Made by a program: the position numbers and the translations under genes. Source: Gracilaria domingensis (Eukaryota > Rhodophyta > Florideophyceae > Gracilariales > Gracilariaceae). Taken from it: a stretch of 64,000 bases of DNA. Positions 9,967 to 19,767 of the stretch are shown here, one piece after another. Below the pieces are notes generated by a model. The model ran no database searches and was not told where the DNA came from. It saw only the letters and a program-made list of their open reading frames with translations. The first letter of the stretch is position 1; each line of letters opens with the position of its first letter. The stretch lies in assembly GCA_022539475.1 (NCBI GenBank), contig VCMS01000329.1, positions 1-64,000 on the forward strand. Direction: 5' to 3'.

Positions 9967-12063
9967 CTCTGTTTGAGTCCTTGGGTGCTTAGCCTCTTTC
10001 AAGGATTTGACCCGTACCTCATCGACTGAGAGTTTTCCGGGACGGATTATGTGACCCAGATACTTAACCGATTCGGTGAAGAACTCGCACTTCTTGAGTT
10101 TTAGGGTGATGCCTGCATCACGCAGTACTCTCATGACATCCCGAACATGGGCTAGATGATCATCCAGATTGTTGGAAAAAACGACGATATCGTCCAGATA
10201 CACCAAACATGTGGTCCACTTAAATCGTGCTAACAGGATATCAACCGCACGCTGAAAAGTGGCGGGTGCATTAGTTAACCCAAAGGGCATTCTCCGGAAG
10301 CGGTATAGGCCTTGGTGGCATACGAACGCCGTCTTATCCCGGTCTTTCTCCCTGATGGGAACCTGCCAATATCCCCAGTTGGCGTCAAGGGTGGTGAACA
10401 CGTTCGCGCTCCCAAGAGAATCGATATATTCGTCCAACCGGGGTATCTGATATACATCTTTCACTGTCACCACATTCAACTTTCGGTAATCGATACAAAA
10501 TCTCCACGATCCATCCGGTTTCGGAACTAACACTACTGGTGACGCCCAAGGGGATTGAGCGGCCTCAATAACGCCAGCCCTCAACATCTTCTCAGCTTGA
10601 GACTTCTCTTCCTCCCGAGCCTTCGGTCCGGCCCGATAGGGGTGTTGCGCAATCGGCCGAGTATTCGGAAGCAAGTCAATACAATGCTCAGTTACTCCAA
10701 TTGCTCCTAGATTTCCGTCCCACATGGGAGTGAATTCTCGCAGCATCTCGCGAAGCTTCTCCCGATGGGATTCCGGTACATGCTCCAAATCGAGCTTCAT
10801 CAATTCCTCAACAGGGTCCTTCAAGTCACTGCCAGGTGGCACAGAACTAACCTCCAAAGGTTTCGGATTGTTCTGACCCAAGTCCTTTTCGGTTTCCTCC
10901 GTGTCCACGGCTTCACTAACTCGCAATTCAGTGCTCTCCTCCCCCTCCTTAGGGTCTGACACTCCGAGAACCTTTGCGATATGTATCTTCGTTGGGACGA
11001 CCGCCGTCGGGTGTGGCAGCACTGTACCAATCACTTGGTTCTTTACTAGGCACTCAGTAGACTTTCCAAAATTGGCGACCATAACCTTGAAGTGTCGATC
11101 TGGTTGAATAGTTAGCACTCCATTCGCAAGAGCGATTTGGCGTTGTTCATATAAAGCCGGCAACGGTTGTACTGTGTGGAGACCCCATTGTTTGTTGGTG
11201 TCATAGATCCATACCTGGGACTCTGGTGGCAGCTGCACTGCCTTCGAGACGTGTAGCTTGGTCGACACCATGCCATCGTTGGAGGCTTGCTGCGCAGCTG
11301 GTAGCGGCACATGTGTCCGGGTTGCGGCTCGCAGCGGTTTCCGAACAATCTGCAGGACTGATCCGTCTTCCATTTCCACTTGGCGTTTCCGCGGGCGGAT
11401 AGCTCCCACGAAGCGATCACAAAAATCACAACCGAGGATAATCGGGGCAGACAATGAGTCGCAGACGACAAAGTTAAGTTGTACCAAACAAGTTTCTATT
11501 CGTACAAGGAGTGTAATGTAACCAGCCGTTCTCAACGAATTATTGTTCGCGTCGGCGAGGTTTAGGGCAGGGCCGAAACGGATCGTTCCCCGAAGAGCGG
11601 GCGGAATTAACTTCTTGTTGATTACGTTAGGAGCAGCTCCTGTATCTAGGACAGCTAATTGCCTAACCATGAATTGGATGGACAGGTCAAGGTCAACATA
11701 TACCTTGTAGTTCCTCTTGGCCATTACCAGGATTCTATACGGCGCACGGAGATTTCGGGACCGTACCCACGGGCGACGAAGAACACCACAGTGTTCTGAA
11801 TCCACGTCTGTGGCAGCCATCTTCCTCTTCAGGATTCTAACAGCCGGGGAGTGAAGCGGAGGCGCCTCGGGCGTCTTCAACTTCAGCTTAGAAGACGATC
11901 CTCCACAGGGGAGACTCCCAAGTTTAGGTTTTCGGAGCAGGACCCACCTGTTGGGGGCGGTTGCCATCCTGGGCATCATGCTGATGACCGTTCGCGGGTT
12001 CGAATTTTCCCACCATGTTCTGGGCTGCCGTGTGGGCGGCCTGACCAATATTTGATCCTCCAC
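9964..12063 (-). CDS. protease-reverse transcriptase ORF of element 1 (left copy)
   Basis: A 699-codon ORF. A retropepsin-like aspartic protease with active site LDTGAAPN is near residue 140, with IILGCDFCDRF downstream. Reverse transcriptase occupies about 440-690: SPVVLVPKPDGSWRF, CIDYRKLN, DANWGYWQVP, FRRMPFGLTNAPATFQR, the catalytic LVYLDDIVVFS and VKYLGHIIRPG. The ORF overlaps gag by 140 nt (11,924-12,063) in the +1 frame, so a +1 ribosomal shift or an independent start would be needed. It ends at an in-frame TAG, not at a domain boundary, so this is a truncated polyprotein. Confidence 0.92.
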   Translation of the reverse strand: MEDQILVRPPTRQPRTWWENSNPRTVISMMPRMATAPNRWVLLRKPKLGSLPCGGSSSKLKLKTPEAPPLHSPAVRILKRKMAATDVDSEHCGVLRRPWVRSRNLRAPYRILVMAKRNYKVYVDLDLSIQFMVRQLAVLDTGAAPNVINKKLIPPALRGTIRFGPALNLADANNNSLRTAGYITLLVRIETCLVQLNFVVCDSLSAPIILGCDFCDRFVGAIRPRKRQVEMEDGSVLQIVRKPLRAATRTHVPLPAAQQASNDGMVSTKLHVSKAVQLPPESQVWIYDTNKQWGLHTVQPLPALYEQRQIALANGVLTIQPDRHFKVMVANFGKSTECLVKNQVIGTVLPHPTAVVPTKIHIAKVLGVSDPKEGEESTELRVSEAVDTEETEKDLGQNNPKPLEVSSVPPGSDLKDPVEELMKLDLEHVPESHREKLREMLREFTPMWDGNLGAIGVTEHCIDLLPNTRPIAQHPYRAGPKAREEEKSQAEKMLRAGVIEAAQSPWASPVVLVPKPDGSWRFCIDYRKLNVVTVKDVYQIPRLDEYIDSLGSANVFTTLDANWGYWQVPIREKDRDKTAFVCHQGLYRFRRMPFGLTNAPATFQRAVDILLARFKWTTCLVYLDDIVVFSNNLDDHLAHVRDVMRVLRDAGITLKLKKCEFFTESVKYLGHIIRPGKLSVDEVRVKSLKEAKHPRTQTE

Positions 12064-14098
12064 TCAGGTGGACAGCCATCGCGTGCTTCGCGCCTTCATA
12101 GGAAGTTCTCGGCACACGAGCTTGATTCTCTGGCGAGAGGGACTCGAACTGAGCGATAATTCTCAATCTTTCCCGTGCTGGGAGTGTACACTGCCTCGAG
12201 ATATGCCCAAATTGGTAACACTCGTAGCAGATAACTGAGGTTGGTTGGTCTTGCGGACCTCTGTCCACACGACCCTGCAGGTTATTTTCCCTCCATCCTG
12301 GGCGACTGAATCTCATCCCATGACCTCCATAAGGAATAGGTGCTGCGGGCACTCGCTGTCCCTGTGCATAAAATGCAGGGTCAGTCTCCGATGACGGAGC
12401 TGACGTGGACGGTAGTTCCGAAGTACTAACTGAGTCGGGGTTGCTAGCCACGAGGTTGATGTTGTCATGATCCAAATGGGAGTCGTTCGCATTGCATTGG
12501 GCGGATGAATAGTCAGATTCCTCAGCGAATAGTACCTTACGAGGCTTTGACCTAGAGGGCCGCCGAGCTCGGAGCGTTTCCCCTTCGGCTTGGGCGTATT
12601 GTACTAATTCAAGGTAGGTCATCTTTCTATTATCCTCCCGATATCGGGCTACCAGTGCCCGTATTTGGGGATCCAACCCATCCACGAACATGGAACATCT
12701 CTCTCCAGACGGATGAACATTACCACAGCGGTGGAAAGCCTTATTCAGGCGCGTTGAGTAAGCGGTTTCCGTTTCTCCCGGACGTTGTTTCGTATCCCTC
12801 AGGGCTGACGTAGCCTTTTGAATGGCGTGACCAGTAGCGTATGACCGTAAAAGGTAGTGTACTGCTTCAGGCCAACACGTAACTCCTCCTTCCGAGGCTC
12901 TCGACGATCCGCGGACGGAATTGAATTGATCTTCGGCCAGACCTTTGAGGTAATCCGGGAGGGCTACATACGCCTGTCCCTCACTCATTCCGAGTATATC
13001 GGCTTCTTGCACGAACCTTGCGAGGAAATCCAGAACCAGAATGGGGTCTTCTCCTGTAAACTCCCCCTTGTTTAGAGTAACGCCGAGTCTTCGGATAAAA
13101 TCCCTAACTTTTCCAGTTCCTCTCGAGGTCCGAACTTCGGAGGTATCCTGAAGTCGATAATATCGATATGAAAGCCACTTCCGATATAACGGATTGGATG
13201 GCTTCAACTCCTTCAAGCCATAATGCTTCTCTCCCTCCTTCCGACTGCCGATAGCCCTTTGAGAGGTAAAGGTAGCTTTAGACCGTGACTTTGACGAACG
13301 GGAACGCCGGCGGCGGCTATCATCCGAGGAATCGGAGAATGACGACGATGACGAGCTGTCCGAACTACTTCCGGAGACGGAGTCAGACACATCCGAATAA
13401 TTACGAGATTCCTTCATGGAATTTCGACGGCCCCTCTTACTAGATCTACGAAGGGAACTTTCGGCATCCGAACGATTCCGCTCGGAGGCTTCTGTCTCCT
13501 CTTCCATCCTAATAGTGGCTTCGAGGGTATCCAAACGTGCATGGACTCGCTCCATGGCGGTTCGGGTTTCCTCTCTTTCGAGGCAAGAGTCCTCTACATA
13601 TGCCCTTGGGAGACCAAAGCACTCCATGATGGAATTCATCTCCTGTCTCAGGGTACGAACTTCTACCGAGACATCCTTATCTAGGAGTTTATAGACCTGT
13701 CGACGCAGTTCCTCGACTGACTCGATGAGGGATACGTGTGCTGCATTAGCGATGCGGCGGGCGCTCAGATTACTGTACTCCTGAGAGTCAAGCTTTTCCG
13801 GCGGTGCGGTTGAGGGTATCTCCACGACTGGATCTTCCTCCTCTGGTTGCGGTGCAGCCTGCGAAGGAAACTCTACAACCTCCTGTGCATCAATTGGCGC
13901 GTCCGGGCTCTCGGAGTTTTCACGATTACTTCCAGGTTCGGGGACCGATGTCCTCGAACGCGTACCACCCGAACGAGCGGAGGCGTTTGACGTAACCGAT
14001 CTTCCTTTCGAGGACGGCGCCTGGCGCGGCATACTGCAGGTAGCCAACTGGACTCCGGGATAATTACGTGAGAAATCACGAGACTTCCGAACAACCAA
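11924..14098 (-). CDS. gag ORF of element 1 (left copy)
   Basis: A 724-codon structural protein that would form the virus-like particle. The N terminus is Ser/Pro/Glu-rich. A coiled-coil-like stretch with EELRRQVYKLL lies near 130-210. A striking Ser/Arg/Asp tract lies near 230-280. A retrotransposon gag capsid-like region spans about 300-500, and a CCHC zinc knuckle (CYECYQFGHISRQC; C-x2-C-x4-H-x4-C) near 625 binds RNA. The start at 14,098 lies ~140 nt downstream of the candidate primer-binding site. The frame is open throughout, unlike pol. Confidence 0.88.
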   Translation of the reverse strand: MVVRKSRDFSRNYPGVQLATCSMPRQAPSSKGRSVTSNASARSGGTRSRTSVPEPGSNRENSESPDAPIDAQEVVEFPSQAAPQPEEEDPVVEIPSTAPPEKLDSQEYSNLSARRIANAAHVSLIESVEELRRQVYKLLDKDVSVEVRTLRQEMNSIMECFGLPRAYVEDSCLEREETRTAMERVHARLDTLEATIRMEEETEASERNRSDAESSLRRSSKRGRRNSMKESRNYSDVSDSVSGSSSDSSSSSSFSDSSDDSRRRRSRSSKSRSKATFTSQRAIGSRKEGEKHYGLKELKPSNPLYRKWLSYRYYRLQDTSEVRTSRGTGKVRDFIRRLGVTLNKGEFTGEDPILVLDFLARFVQEADILGMSEGQAYVALPDYLKGLAEDQFNSVRGSSRASEGGVTCWPEAVHYLLRSYATGHAIQKATSALRDTKQRPGETETAYSTRLNKAFHRCGNVHPSGERCSMFVDGLDPQIRALVARYREDNRKMTYLELVQYAQAEGETLRARRPSRSKPRKVLFAEESDYSSAQCNANDSHLDHDNINLVASNPDSVSTSELPSTSAPSSETDPAFYAQGQRVPAAPIPYGGHGMRFSRPGWRENNLQGRVDRGPQDQPTSVICYECYQFGHISRQCTLPARERLRIIAQFESLSPENQARVPRTSYEGAKHAMAVHLSGGSNIGQAAHTAAQNMVGKFEPANGHQHDAQDGNRPQQVGPAPKT

Positions 14099-14221
14099 AA
14101 AGGGGATGGGAGAAATCTAATTACAACCCAAAGAAGGGGCTATAACTGTCACTCTCGCGAAAAGGGAATTCCAAGGGTCCAGATTCCAACTAGCACAACA
14201 ACCCGGTTATGGTCCGCTACC

Positions 14222-14240
14222 GTTCTAAGTCGGGAGACCA
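14222..14240 (-). other. candidate primer-binding site of element 1
   Basis: Three bases (ttt) after the end of the 5' LTR (…GCTCTACA), the minus strand reads TGGTCTCCCGACTTAGAAC. Element 2 has TGGTCTCCCCCGACTAGAAC three bases (aaa) after its LTR end. Position, the initial TGG and conservation between the two elements support a tRNA primer site. I cannot match it to a canonical tRNA 3' end, so the primer is unknown. Confidence 0.5.
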
Positions 14241-14243
14241 AAA

Positions 14244-15267
14244 TGTAGAGCAAAACCCTGTGGTGAACGCTATGGGGAATCTCCTCTAGGATGTCCGAGT
14301 CCTACTCCCTATGGGAGGTAGGCTCAGCGATAGAACCCTCTGTCCGTGCTCGAGTCGAGTGACAAACCGGGTGTAAGACCGGAGACGGTGACTGGCTATA
14401 CCTACAGAGGTGGAACGCAAAGAACGATGCAGATCCAGAGATGGAGTGTGATCCAAACCTGAACAAAGGGAAGAGAAAGGGGACCGTGTAAACGAGAGAA
14501 AGCTCACGGTAGAAACCACCGGAGCGGAGCTACGGACCGTGGCAACCGGCGGGAACAGGTCCGACAGCGGAGCGACGCACTCAAAGGCGCCAAATATAAA
14601 CTCAATACTGGGGCGGAAGCGATACCTGAATCAGGTGAACAAGTGCAAACAGCAAGACTCAACAGAGTGACAACAACAAGAATTAACAACAAAAACAAAA
14701 CAAGAAACAACAAAAGACAACCGACGCGACGGTAACCACAATCAAAGATCCAAAGATGGCAAGACAAGTGCTTCCTTAGTGACCCTGAGGGGTAGTAGTG
14801 CCGATACCAATCGTGTTCACTCTCCGTTTAGAGTCGTAGATCTACGTAGGCAGCAAGCTACTATAGCCCGATTCTGAACAGGATTCGACTTGAACGTCAG
14901 CTCAGTTGTCCATTTACTTGGAGGCTCCAGGGTGAGATCACCCGAGCATATATACTATTACTACTACGGTATCTACAATGCACACCTCCCGAGGATCATA
15001 CACGTGGACGAACCACTGTCAGGGTGCAGGGTATTTCCCAACGGGCGTGGCACAAATATCTAACTAGCCAGCTCCACCACGCGGCCTACTATCACACCTG
15101 CTAGGCACTTCCCATGCAAGGTCCACCTATTAAGGGTCCAACCAAACCATCCCAACAATACCCAAAATTAAAGGAAGTTTTCATAACTTAGCCACGTCAC
15201 CGGTCATCGGTACCATCTCATTATGAGCGGCATGATGCATCCGATAGCGGAAAGCCGTTGCTCCACA
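14244..15267 (-). repeat. 5' LTR of element 1
   Basis: About 1,024 bp beginning TGTGGAGC (from 15,267) and ending GCTCTACA (to 14,244), giving near-perfect terminal inverted repeats of the LTR. It lies against the candidate primer-binding site. A TATA-like tatatatg is near 14,950 on the minus strand. Minus-strand ORFs of 77-87 codons rich in Leu/Val (14,286-14,767) reflect T-rich leader sequence and are not genes. The flank just outside the LTR is CTACC, the expected 5 bp target site. Its partner is lost with the truncated 3' end. Confidence 0.8.
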
Positions 15268-16183
15268 GGTAGGTGGTCGTAAATAGATTCTTGACACTCA
15301 AGATCCGACAGAACTCCTGGAAAAACTTCGACGTGAGCTGTGAACCGTTATCTGATAATAGAGGAACCGGTGGAGCGTACACAAAGACCCAGTCGGTGAC
15401 AAAGGCTTGTGCAACTACGGTGGCCGTAATCCGTTTCAACGGGACTGTCCGTACCAGCTTAGAGAACCTATCGATAATCACCAAAAGGTATCGCTTACCT
15501 CTAGCGGTCCGGATCAATTCGCCTAAGATATCGATGGCGACACGCTTACGGATTGGAACTTGCCAGTATCCCCAATTGGCATCTAAGGCAGTGAACACTG
15601 TAGCACTCCCTAGTGAGCCAATGTATTCATCCATTCTGGGTATAGGATACAAGTCCTTGACGGTGACCGAATTAAGACGACGGTAGTCGATGCAGAATTG
15701 CCATGATCCATTGGCTTTCGGAACTAGCACCACTGGTGAGGCCCAAGCGGATTGTGCCGCCTCAATGACGCCAGCGCGTAACATCTTCTCGACCTGAGAT
15801 CGTTCTTCTTCCCTTGCTGTGGGACCAGCTCGGTACGGGTGTTGCGAAATGGGGCTAGTACCTGGAAGTAGGTAAATACGGTGTTCCGTGATTCCAATTG
15901 TCCCAAGGGATCCGTCCCACATGGGTGTGAATTCCCTTAGCATTTCTCATAATTTATCTCTATGAGATTCAGGTACATGATCAAAATTCAACTGTTCCAG
16001 TTCCTTGACAGGGTCTGTGTCTGCTGTTTCTGGTGGTAATGCTTTACTCTCGGTGGGTGCCAGTGACTCAGTAATTGGGTTCGCTGGGTTAACCGATGCA
16101 GTAAGAGCGTTCACCGCTGTTCCCTTCCCCTCCTTAGCATCGGTTATATCGAGAACATCCGCAACTGGTATCTTCGTTGGCAC
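15268..16183 (-). pseudogene. element 2 RT fragment fused in frame to integrase
   Basis: One frame runs from 16,183 to 15,268 with a single internal stop (TGA 15,944-15,946, within SHRDKL*EMLREF, where element 1 has Arg). It encodes the RT N-terminal half (CIDYRRLN, LDANWGYWQVPI). After KR, near 15,540-15,550, it passes directly into the integrase core (VAIDILGELI, LLSDNGSQLTS). The catalytic YLDD box, the rest of RT, RNase H and the HHCC domain are deleted with the frame kept. The integrase is cut at TTTYL by element 1's LTR, which supplies the final ~15 codons down to 15,221. Confidence 0.8.
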
Positions 16184-16219
16184 GATGGCAGCAGGATGTG
16201 GGAGAGTGGTACTAAGGAT

Positions 16220-17560
16220 TTAGTTTTTTGCTAACCACTGTCGGGTTTTGCCAAAGTTAGCGACCAGAACTCTGAATGGTTTGTCGGGTTTCACCGAAAT
16301 TACTCCGTTGGCTAAAGCGAGTTGGTTCTGATCATACAATGACGGCAACGGTTTTACCACGCGTAGACCGGACTGCTTGGTGGTTATGGTGACCCAAACT
16401 TGGGATTCTGCAGGGATGGCGAGAGACTTTGCCACACGCAGTGTCGACGATACCGGACTGACGGTTGGGACTTCCTGTGCAGCAGAGAGCGAAACGAGCT
16501 TGCGTGTAGCTCTCTTCAGCGGTTTCCTTACAGTCGGGATTTCGAAACCATCATCCATGGTAAGAACTCGAGCTCGAGGGCAAAAAGCTTCAACAAAACG
16601 ATTACAAAAGTCACAACCGAGTATTACCGGTGCGGAAATGCTTTTGCAAACCATGAAATCCACTTTAACCATACAGGTTCTTAATCGCACCATGGGAGGT
16701 ACGTACCCAAGAGTACGCAAAGGGTTGTTATTGGCATCCGCGATGTACAGTCCTGGGCCATGGCGAATTTCATCCCGTAACGCGGGTGGTACCAACTCAA
16801 GGTGAATCAGGTTTGGGCTAGCCCCTGTATCCAACACAGACAACTGTCGAACCATGAACTGGTTAGACAAGCCAAGATCGGCATAAACTTTGTAGTTTCT
16901 CTTAGCCATAACAAGAACTCTTTCCAGAACACGGAGATTACGGGACCGTATCCACGGACGACGTAGAACCGAAAGATGTTCTGAGTTCGCGTCAGATTTA
17001 GCGGCTATCCTTGAAAGAATTTTAACAGCTGGGGAGCGAAGCTGTGACGCCTCGGGCGCCTTCAAGTTCGGCTCGGAACGCGCCTCTTCTGTAGAGGGAA
17101 CTACCAAAGTCACTTTTTTCGGAACGGGGCTCACCGCGTTTGGTATGTGAACTCCATTCTGGGAGCTTAGCTGAACTACATGCGTGGGTACTTCGCTTTG
17201 AACCTGATTCGAAGGTATCTTTGCCGGAATGGCGGGCTGAGCATAAACCGGAACCGGTAATCCCAGCTCTGCTCTTGCCCGATCATATTCCTTTCGCCGA
17301 ACAGATTCCTTTTCCTCGGGCGTGAGGGCTTCGTAATACGCAATATTTTTCGGCGTGTGCGACGGCGGAAATACGCACTGCGTTGATACATGACCTGGAA
17401 GGTAGCAATGGTAACATATGAACGAGGCTGGTTTGTCGTGAGGATGAGTGTCCAGCCGACGTTGTGTCGTAGTGTCTTTCCAACCTGAACGGTTCAGACG
17501 CGACGACTTCTTAGCGTAGGGCAGCGGGGCTGCAGGCACCCGGGCGCCTTGTGCGTACAA
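16220..17560 (-). pseudogene. element 2 gag C terminus and protease
   Basis: A 446-codon open stretch. Near residues 30-45 is a CCHC knuckle (CYHCYLPGHVSTQC). The aspartic protease motif LDTGASPNLIH is near 240, and VILGCDFCNRF follows. Downstream it ends at TAA in AKN*, where element 1 has Gln (codon CAA), so the stop is a C-to-T change. Unlike element 1, the knuckle and protease lie in a single frame here, joined to the upstream gag fragment (17,570-17,902) across one TAA. Confidence 0.8.
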
Positions 17561-17569
17561 TGCAGGGTC

Positions 17570-18947
17570 TTATTCCATACACGGAATCGAAGTTGTAGGC
17601 AGGTCCGTAAACCTGTAAGAATCGGGATTACTTCCAATGAAGTGAACGTTATCAGCGTCGCCAACACCGATTCCCCTTTTCAAAACCGATACGGACGATG
17701 AAGAACTCTCCGCGAGTAGCGCTATCGAATGGTGCCGGTGCGGGTGCCGTGCCCGATACCTCTCTCCTTCCGCCCGGGTGCAGTTAACCAACCCTAGATA
17801 CGTCATTCGGCGTTTTTCCTGGCACTGGCGAGCGACCAACGATCGAATGGCGGGGTCCACACCATCAACAAACATGGTACACCGCTCCTGTGCGGAATAC
17901 ACATTATCACATCGGTAAAACGCTTGTTTAAACGCGTTGAATAACCCGTTTCGGTTTCTCCACTCTTCTGTCTAGTTTTGCGTACAGCAAGGGTTGCACT
18001 TTGAATCGCGTTGGAAGTCGCGTATGACCTGAGAAGGTAATTCACGGCTTCGGCCCAATACGTGACTCCTCCCTTCGAGGCCCTCGAGGTTCCTCGAACA
18101 GAATTGTACTGATCTTTCACAGATCCTAACAGGAAATACGGCAGTGCTACGTATGCCTGTGCTTCACTCATACCAAGTATATCGGACTCCTGCACAAACC
18201 TAGCAAGAAAATCCAGAATAATGATAGAATCCTCTCCCGAGAACTTCCTCGTTTCGAGTGTAACATTCATCCTGCGAATATAATCCTTGACCTTACCGGT
18301 TCCTCGCGAGAAGCGGTTCGAAGCGACATCCTCCAACCGATAATAGCGGCACGACAACAGTTTCCTGTAAAGTGGGTCCGTGGGCTCTAACTCCTTGAGT
18401 CCTAAGTGGCGCCGTCCTTTCGCACATGAACGCATCACTGCTTGAGTAGACTGCGTCGCTTTCGACCTTGTCGAACGAGACCAGTCACGGTTATCATCGC
18501 TATCAGATGAGCTTGACGAACTGTCTTCAATCACAAAATACTGGAGCTAGAGCTCGACGAATCCGAATTATAGTGAACTCGTTTTGGGTGTCGACGCCTA
18601 TGTTTTACCGAGCGGTGGTCTTCATCTCTGGATCGGATCTCCCGTAGAACCTGTGCGTCCATAGCTTCATCCATGCGGATTGTTTCCTCAAGTGTATCCA
18701 GACGCGAACGAATTCGGCCGATATTAAAACGCATTTCATCGACAAATGCTCGGCACTCCTGAACAAAGGTGTCTGGAGTGCCCAGATTTTCCATAATAAA
18801 ATTCACGTCCTTTCTCAGAAGACCTAAGTCACCTGAGATATCCCTCACTTGGGCATCATCGACACGTGTCCTCAGCGTAGTAACGTCCTGTAGGAGTTCC
18901 ACGTCAGCAGCGTGATTAATATCCAAGCGGGATTCTAACCTAGCCAA
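17570..18947 (-). pseudogene. element 2 gag N-terminal and central fragments
   Basis: Three fragments in three frames: 18,947-18,531 (coiled-coil-like, ending in a Ser tract), 18,534-17,803 (capsid-like, matching the element 1 region HLGLKELEPTDPLYRK and DFLARFVQESDILGMSE) and 17,902-17,570. Frame changes occur near 18,532 and near 17,850. The order matches element 1 gag, but the Ser/Arg tract is shorter. Confidence 0.8.
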
Positions 18948-19400
18948 CTCGGCTACGGTAGCAATGCTAGCAGTAAATGTGGGATGTATCTGAGCGACAG
19001 GTTGGGTGAACCCACGCTTTTTCTGGGTGCTTCCGTAACTGAACGCGCTCTCCGGGAACCGGGTACGACCTCAAGAGGTGGCGCCACATCTGGGTTAGAC
19101 CGGAGTGCCGGTGCAGTAGAGGGTACCGCAGCCGACAACCGCGCAGAACCGATCGAGATCTACGAGTCGGTGCGGCATACTGAACATCAGTAACCAATCC
19201 AATCCTATGATGCAGTCAAACTCGTTTACAATTCTCCGAAGAACTATAAAAACTCAAAAACCTTCTCGGTAAACCACCAAGTTGACGATTTACGTTCAAA
19301 CGTTGCCAACCTCCAAAACCGCAAAGAATCTGCTGATCGTTGTCAGAAAACGTTAATGCGTCAATAATCCAACCTAATCGACAACTTGTACCTGGCTCGG

Positions 19401-19419
19401 TTCTAGTCGGGGGAGACCA
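19401..19419 (-). other. candidate primer-binding site of element 2
   Basis: TGGTCTCCCCCGACTAGAAC begins three bases after the LTR end. It is the counterpart of the element 1 site, with a two-base difference in the C run. Confidence 0.45.
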
Positions 19420-19423
19420 TTTT

Positions 19424-19767
19424 GTGAGGCAAACTCGGAAGATTGAAAAACCGACCAGACTGTCCGAAGGTCCGCTCTCTTGCGAGATGGTAGACTAGTG
19501 ACAGAGCCCTCTGTACCACCAATACTCGGGTGTAAGACGGAAGTGGCACTGGCTATACCTACAGAAGGTGCCAGGTACAGTCGTGGGGGGAAACGATGAG
19601 AAACTCCAGAGATGACGTGGTATCGGCAACAATGCGACGCGACCAATAGCAGGTGTAGTACCGAGAGGAAAAGCAACACACAACAAGAACAAACAACCAA
19701 CACCCATACGCGACGGATAGAGCCTCCTCGTCACTGTGCCCGGAGCGGAGCGAGATTCTCCAACAGT
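19424..19767 (-). repeat. truncated 5' LTR of element 2
   Basis: It ends GCCTCACA just before the candidate primer site. It shares blocks with the element 1 LTR, for example tctgtaggtatagccagt followed by a shared ttacacccg. Only ~344 bp remain before the satellite junction, so the U3 promoter and the LTR start are missing. Confidence 0.65.

Larger units (their letters stand above)
5789..15267 (-). mobile_element. Ty3/gypsy chromovirus-type LTR retroelement (element 1), left copy
   Basis: The element reads right to left: 5' LTR (15,267-14,244), candidate primer-binding site, gag, protease-RT, RNase H, integrase, chromodomain, polypurine tract, 3' LTR remnant (5,955-5,789). The order PR-RT-RNase H-IN with a terminal chromodomain is that of Ty3/gypsy chromoviruses. 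It is inserted in the integrase gene of element 2. Its coding capacity is broken by a TAG (9,964-9,966), a frame change near 9,636 and a TAA (9,510-9,512). The 3' LTR is cut off after ~167 bp and joined directly to satellite, so the right-hand target-site duplication is absent. It is probably dead. Confidence 0.9.
772..15760. repeat. left arm of giant inverted duplication
   Basis: Reverse-complement matches link this arm to 22,492-37,847. Over the outer 11 kb the paired coordinates always sum to 38,619 (for example 1,046-1,261 with 37,358-37,573, 6,025-6,456 with 32,163-32,594, and 7,440-9,488 with 29,131-31,179), so there is no net indel there. I found only three substitutions by eye (left positions about 2,453, 2,657 and 8,586). 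The outer edge is sharp: gggttac at 772-778 pairs with gtaaccc at 37,841-37,847, and the flanks then differ completely. The arm holds unique DNA, satellite, element 1 and the 3' end of element 2. Confidence 0.95.
15268..19767 (-). mobile_element. decayed Ty3/gypsy element (element 2)
   Basis: A relative of element 1 in the same orientation: 5' LTR remnant (19,767-19,424), candidate primer site, gag fragments, protease, partial RT fused to partial integrase. Proteins share motifs with element 1 but are clearly diverged. Element 1 begins at 15,267, inside the integrase core. The part of element 2 downstream of that point is missing. Its 5' LTR is truncated and joins satellite at 19,767/19,768. 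Numerous stops and frame changes make it a pseudoelement. Confidence 0.85.

Noticed and set aside
14286-14767. Membrane proteins in the LTR (Leu/Val-rich minus ORFs)
   Set aside because: They come from T-rich leader sequence (tgttgttt…) and lie inside the LTR. They change frame between elements 1 and 2.
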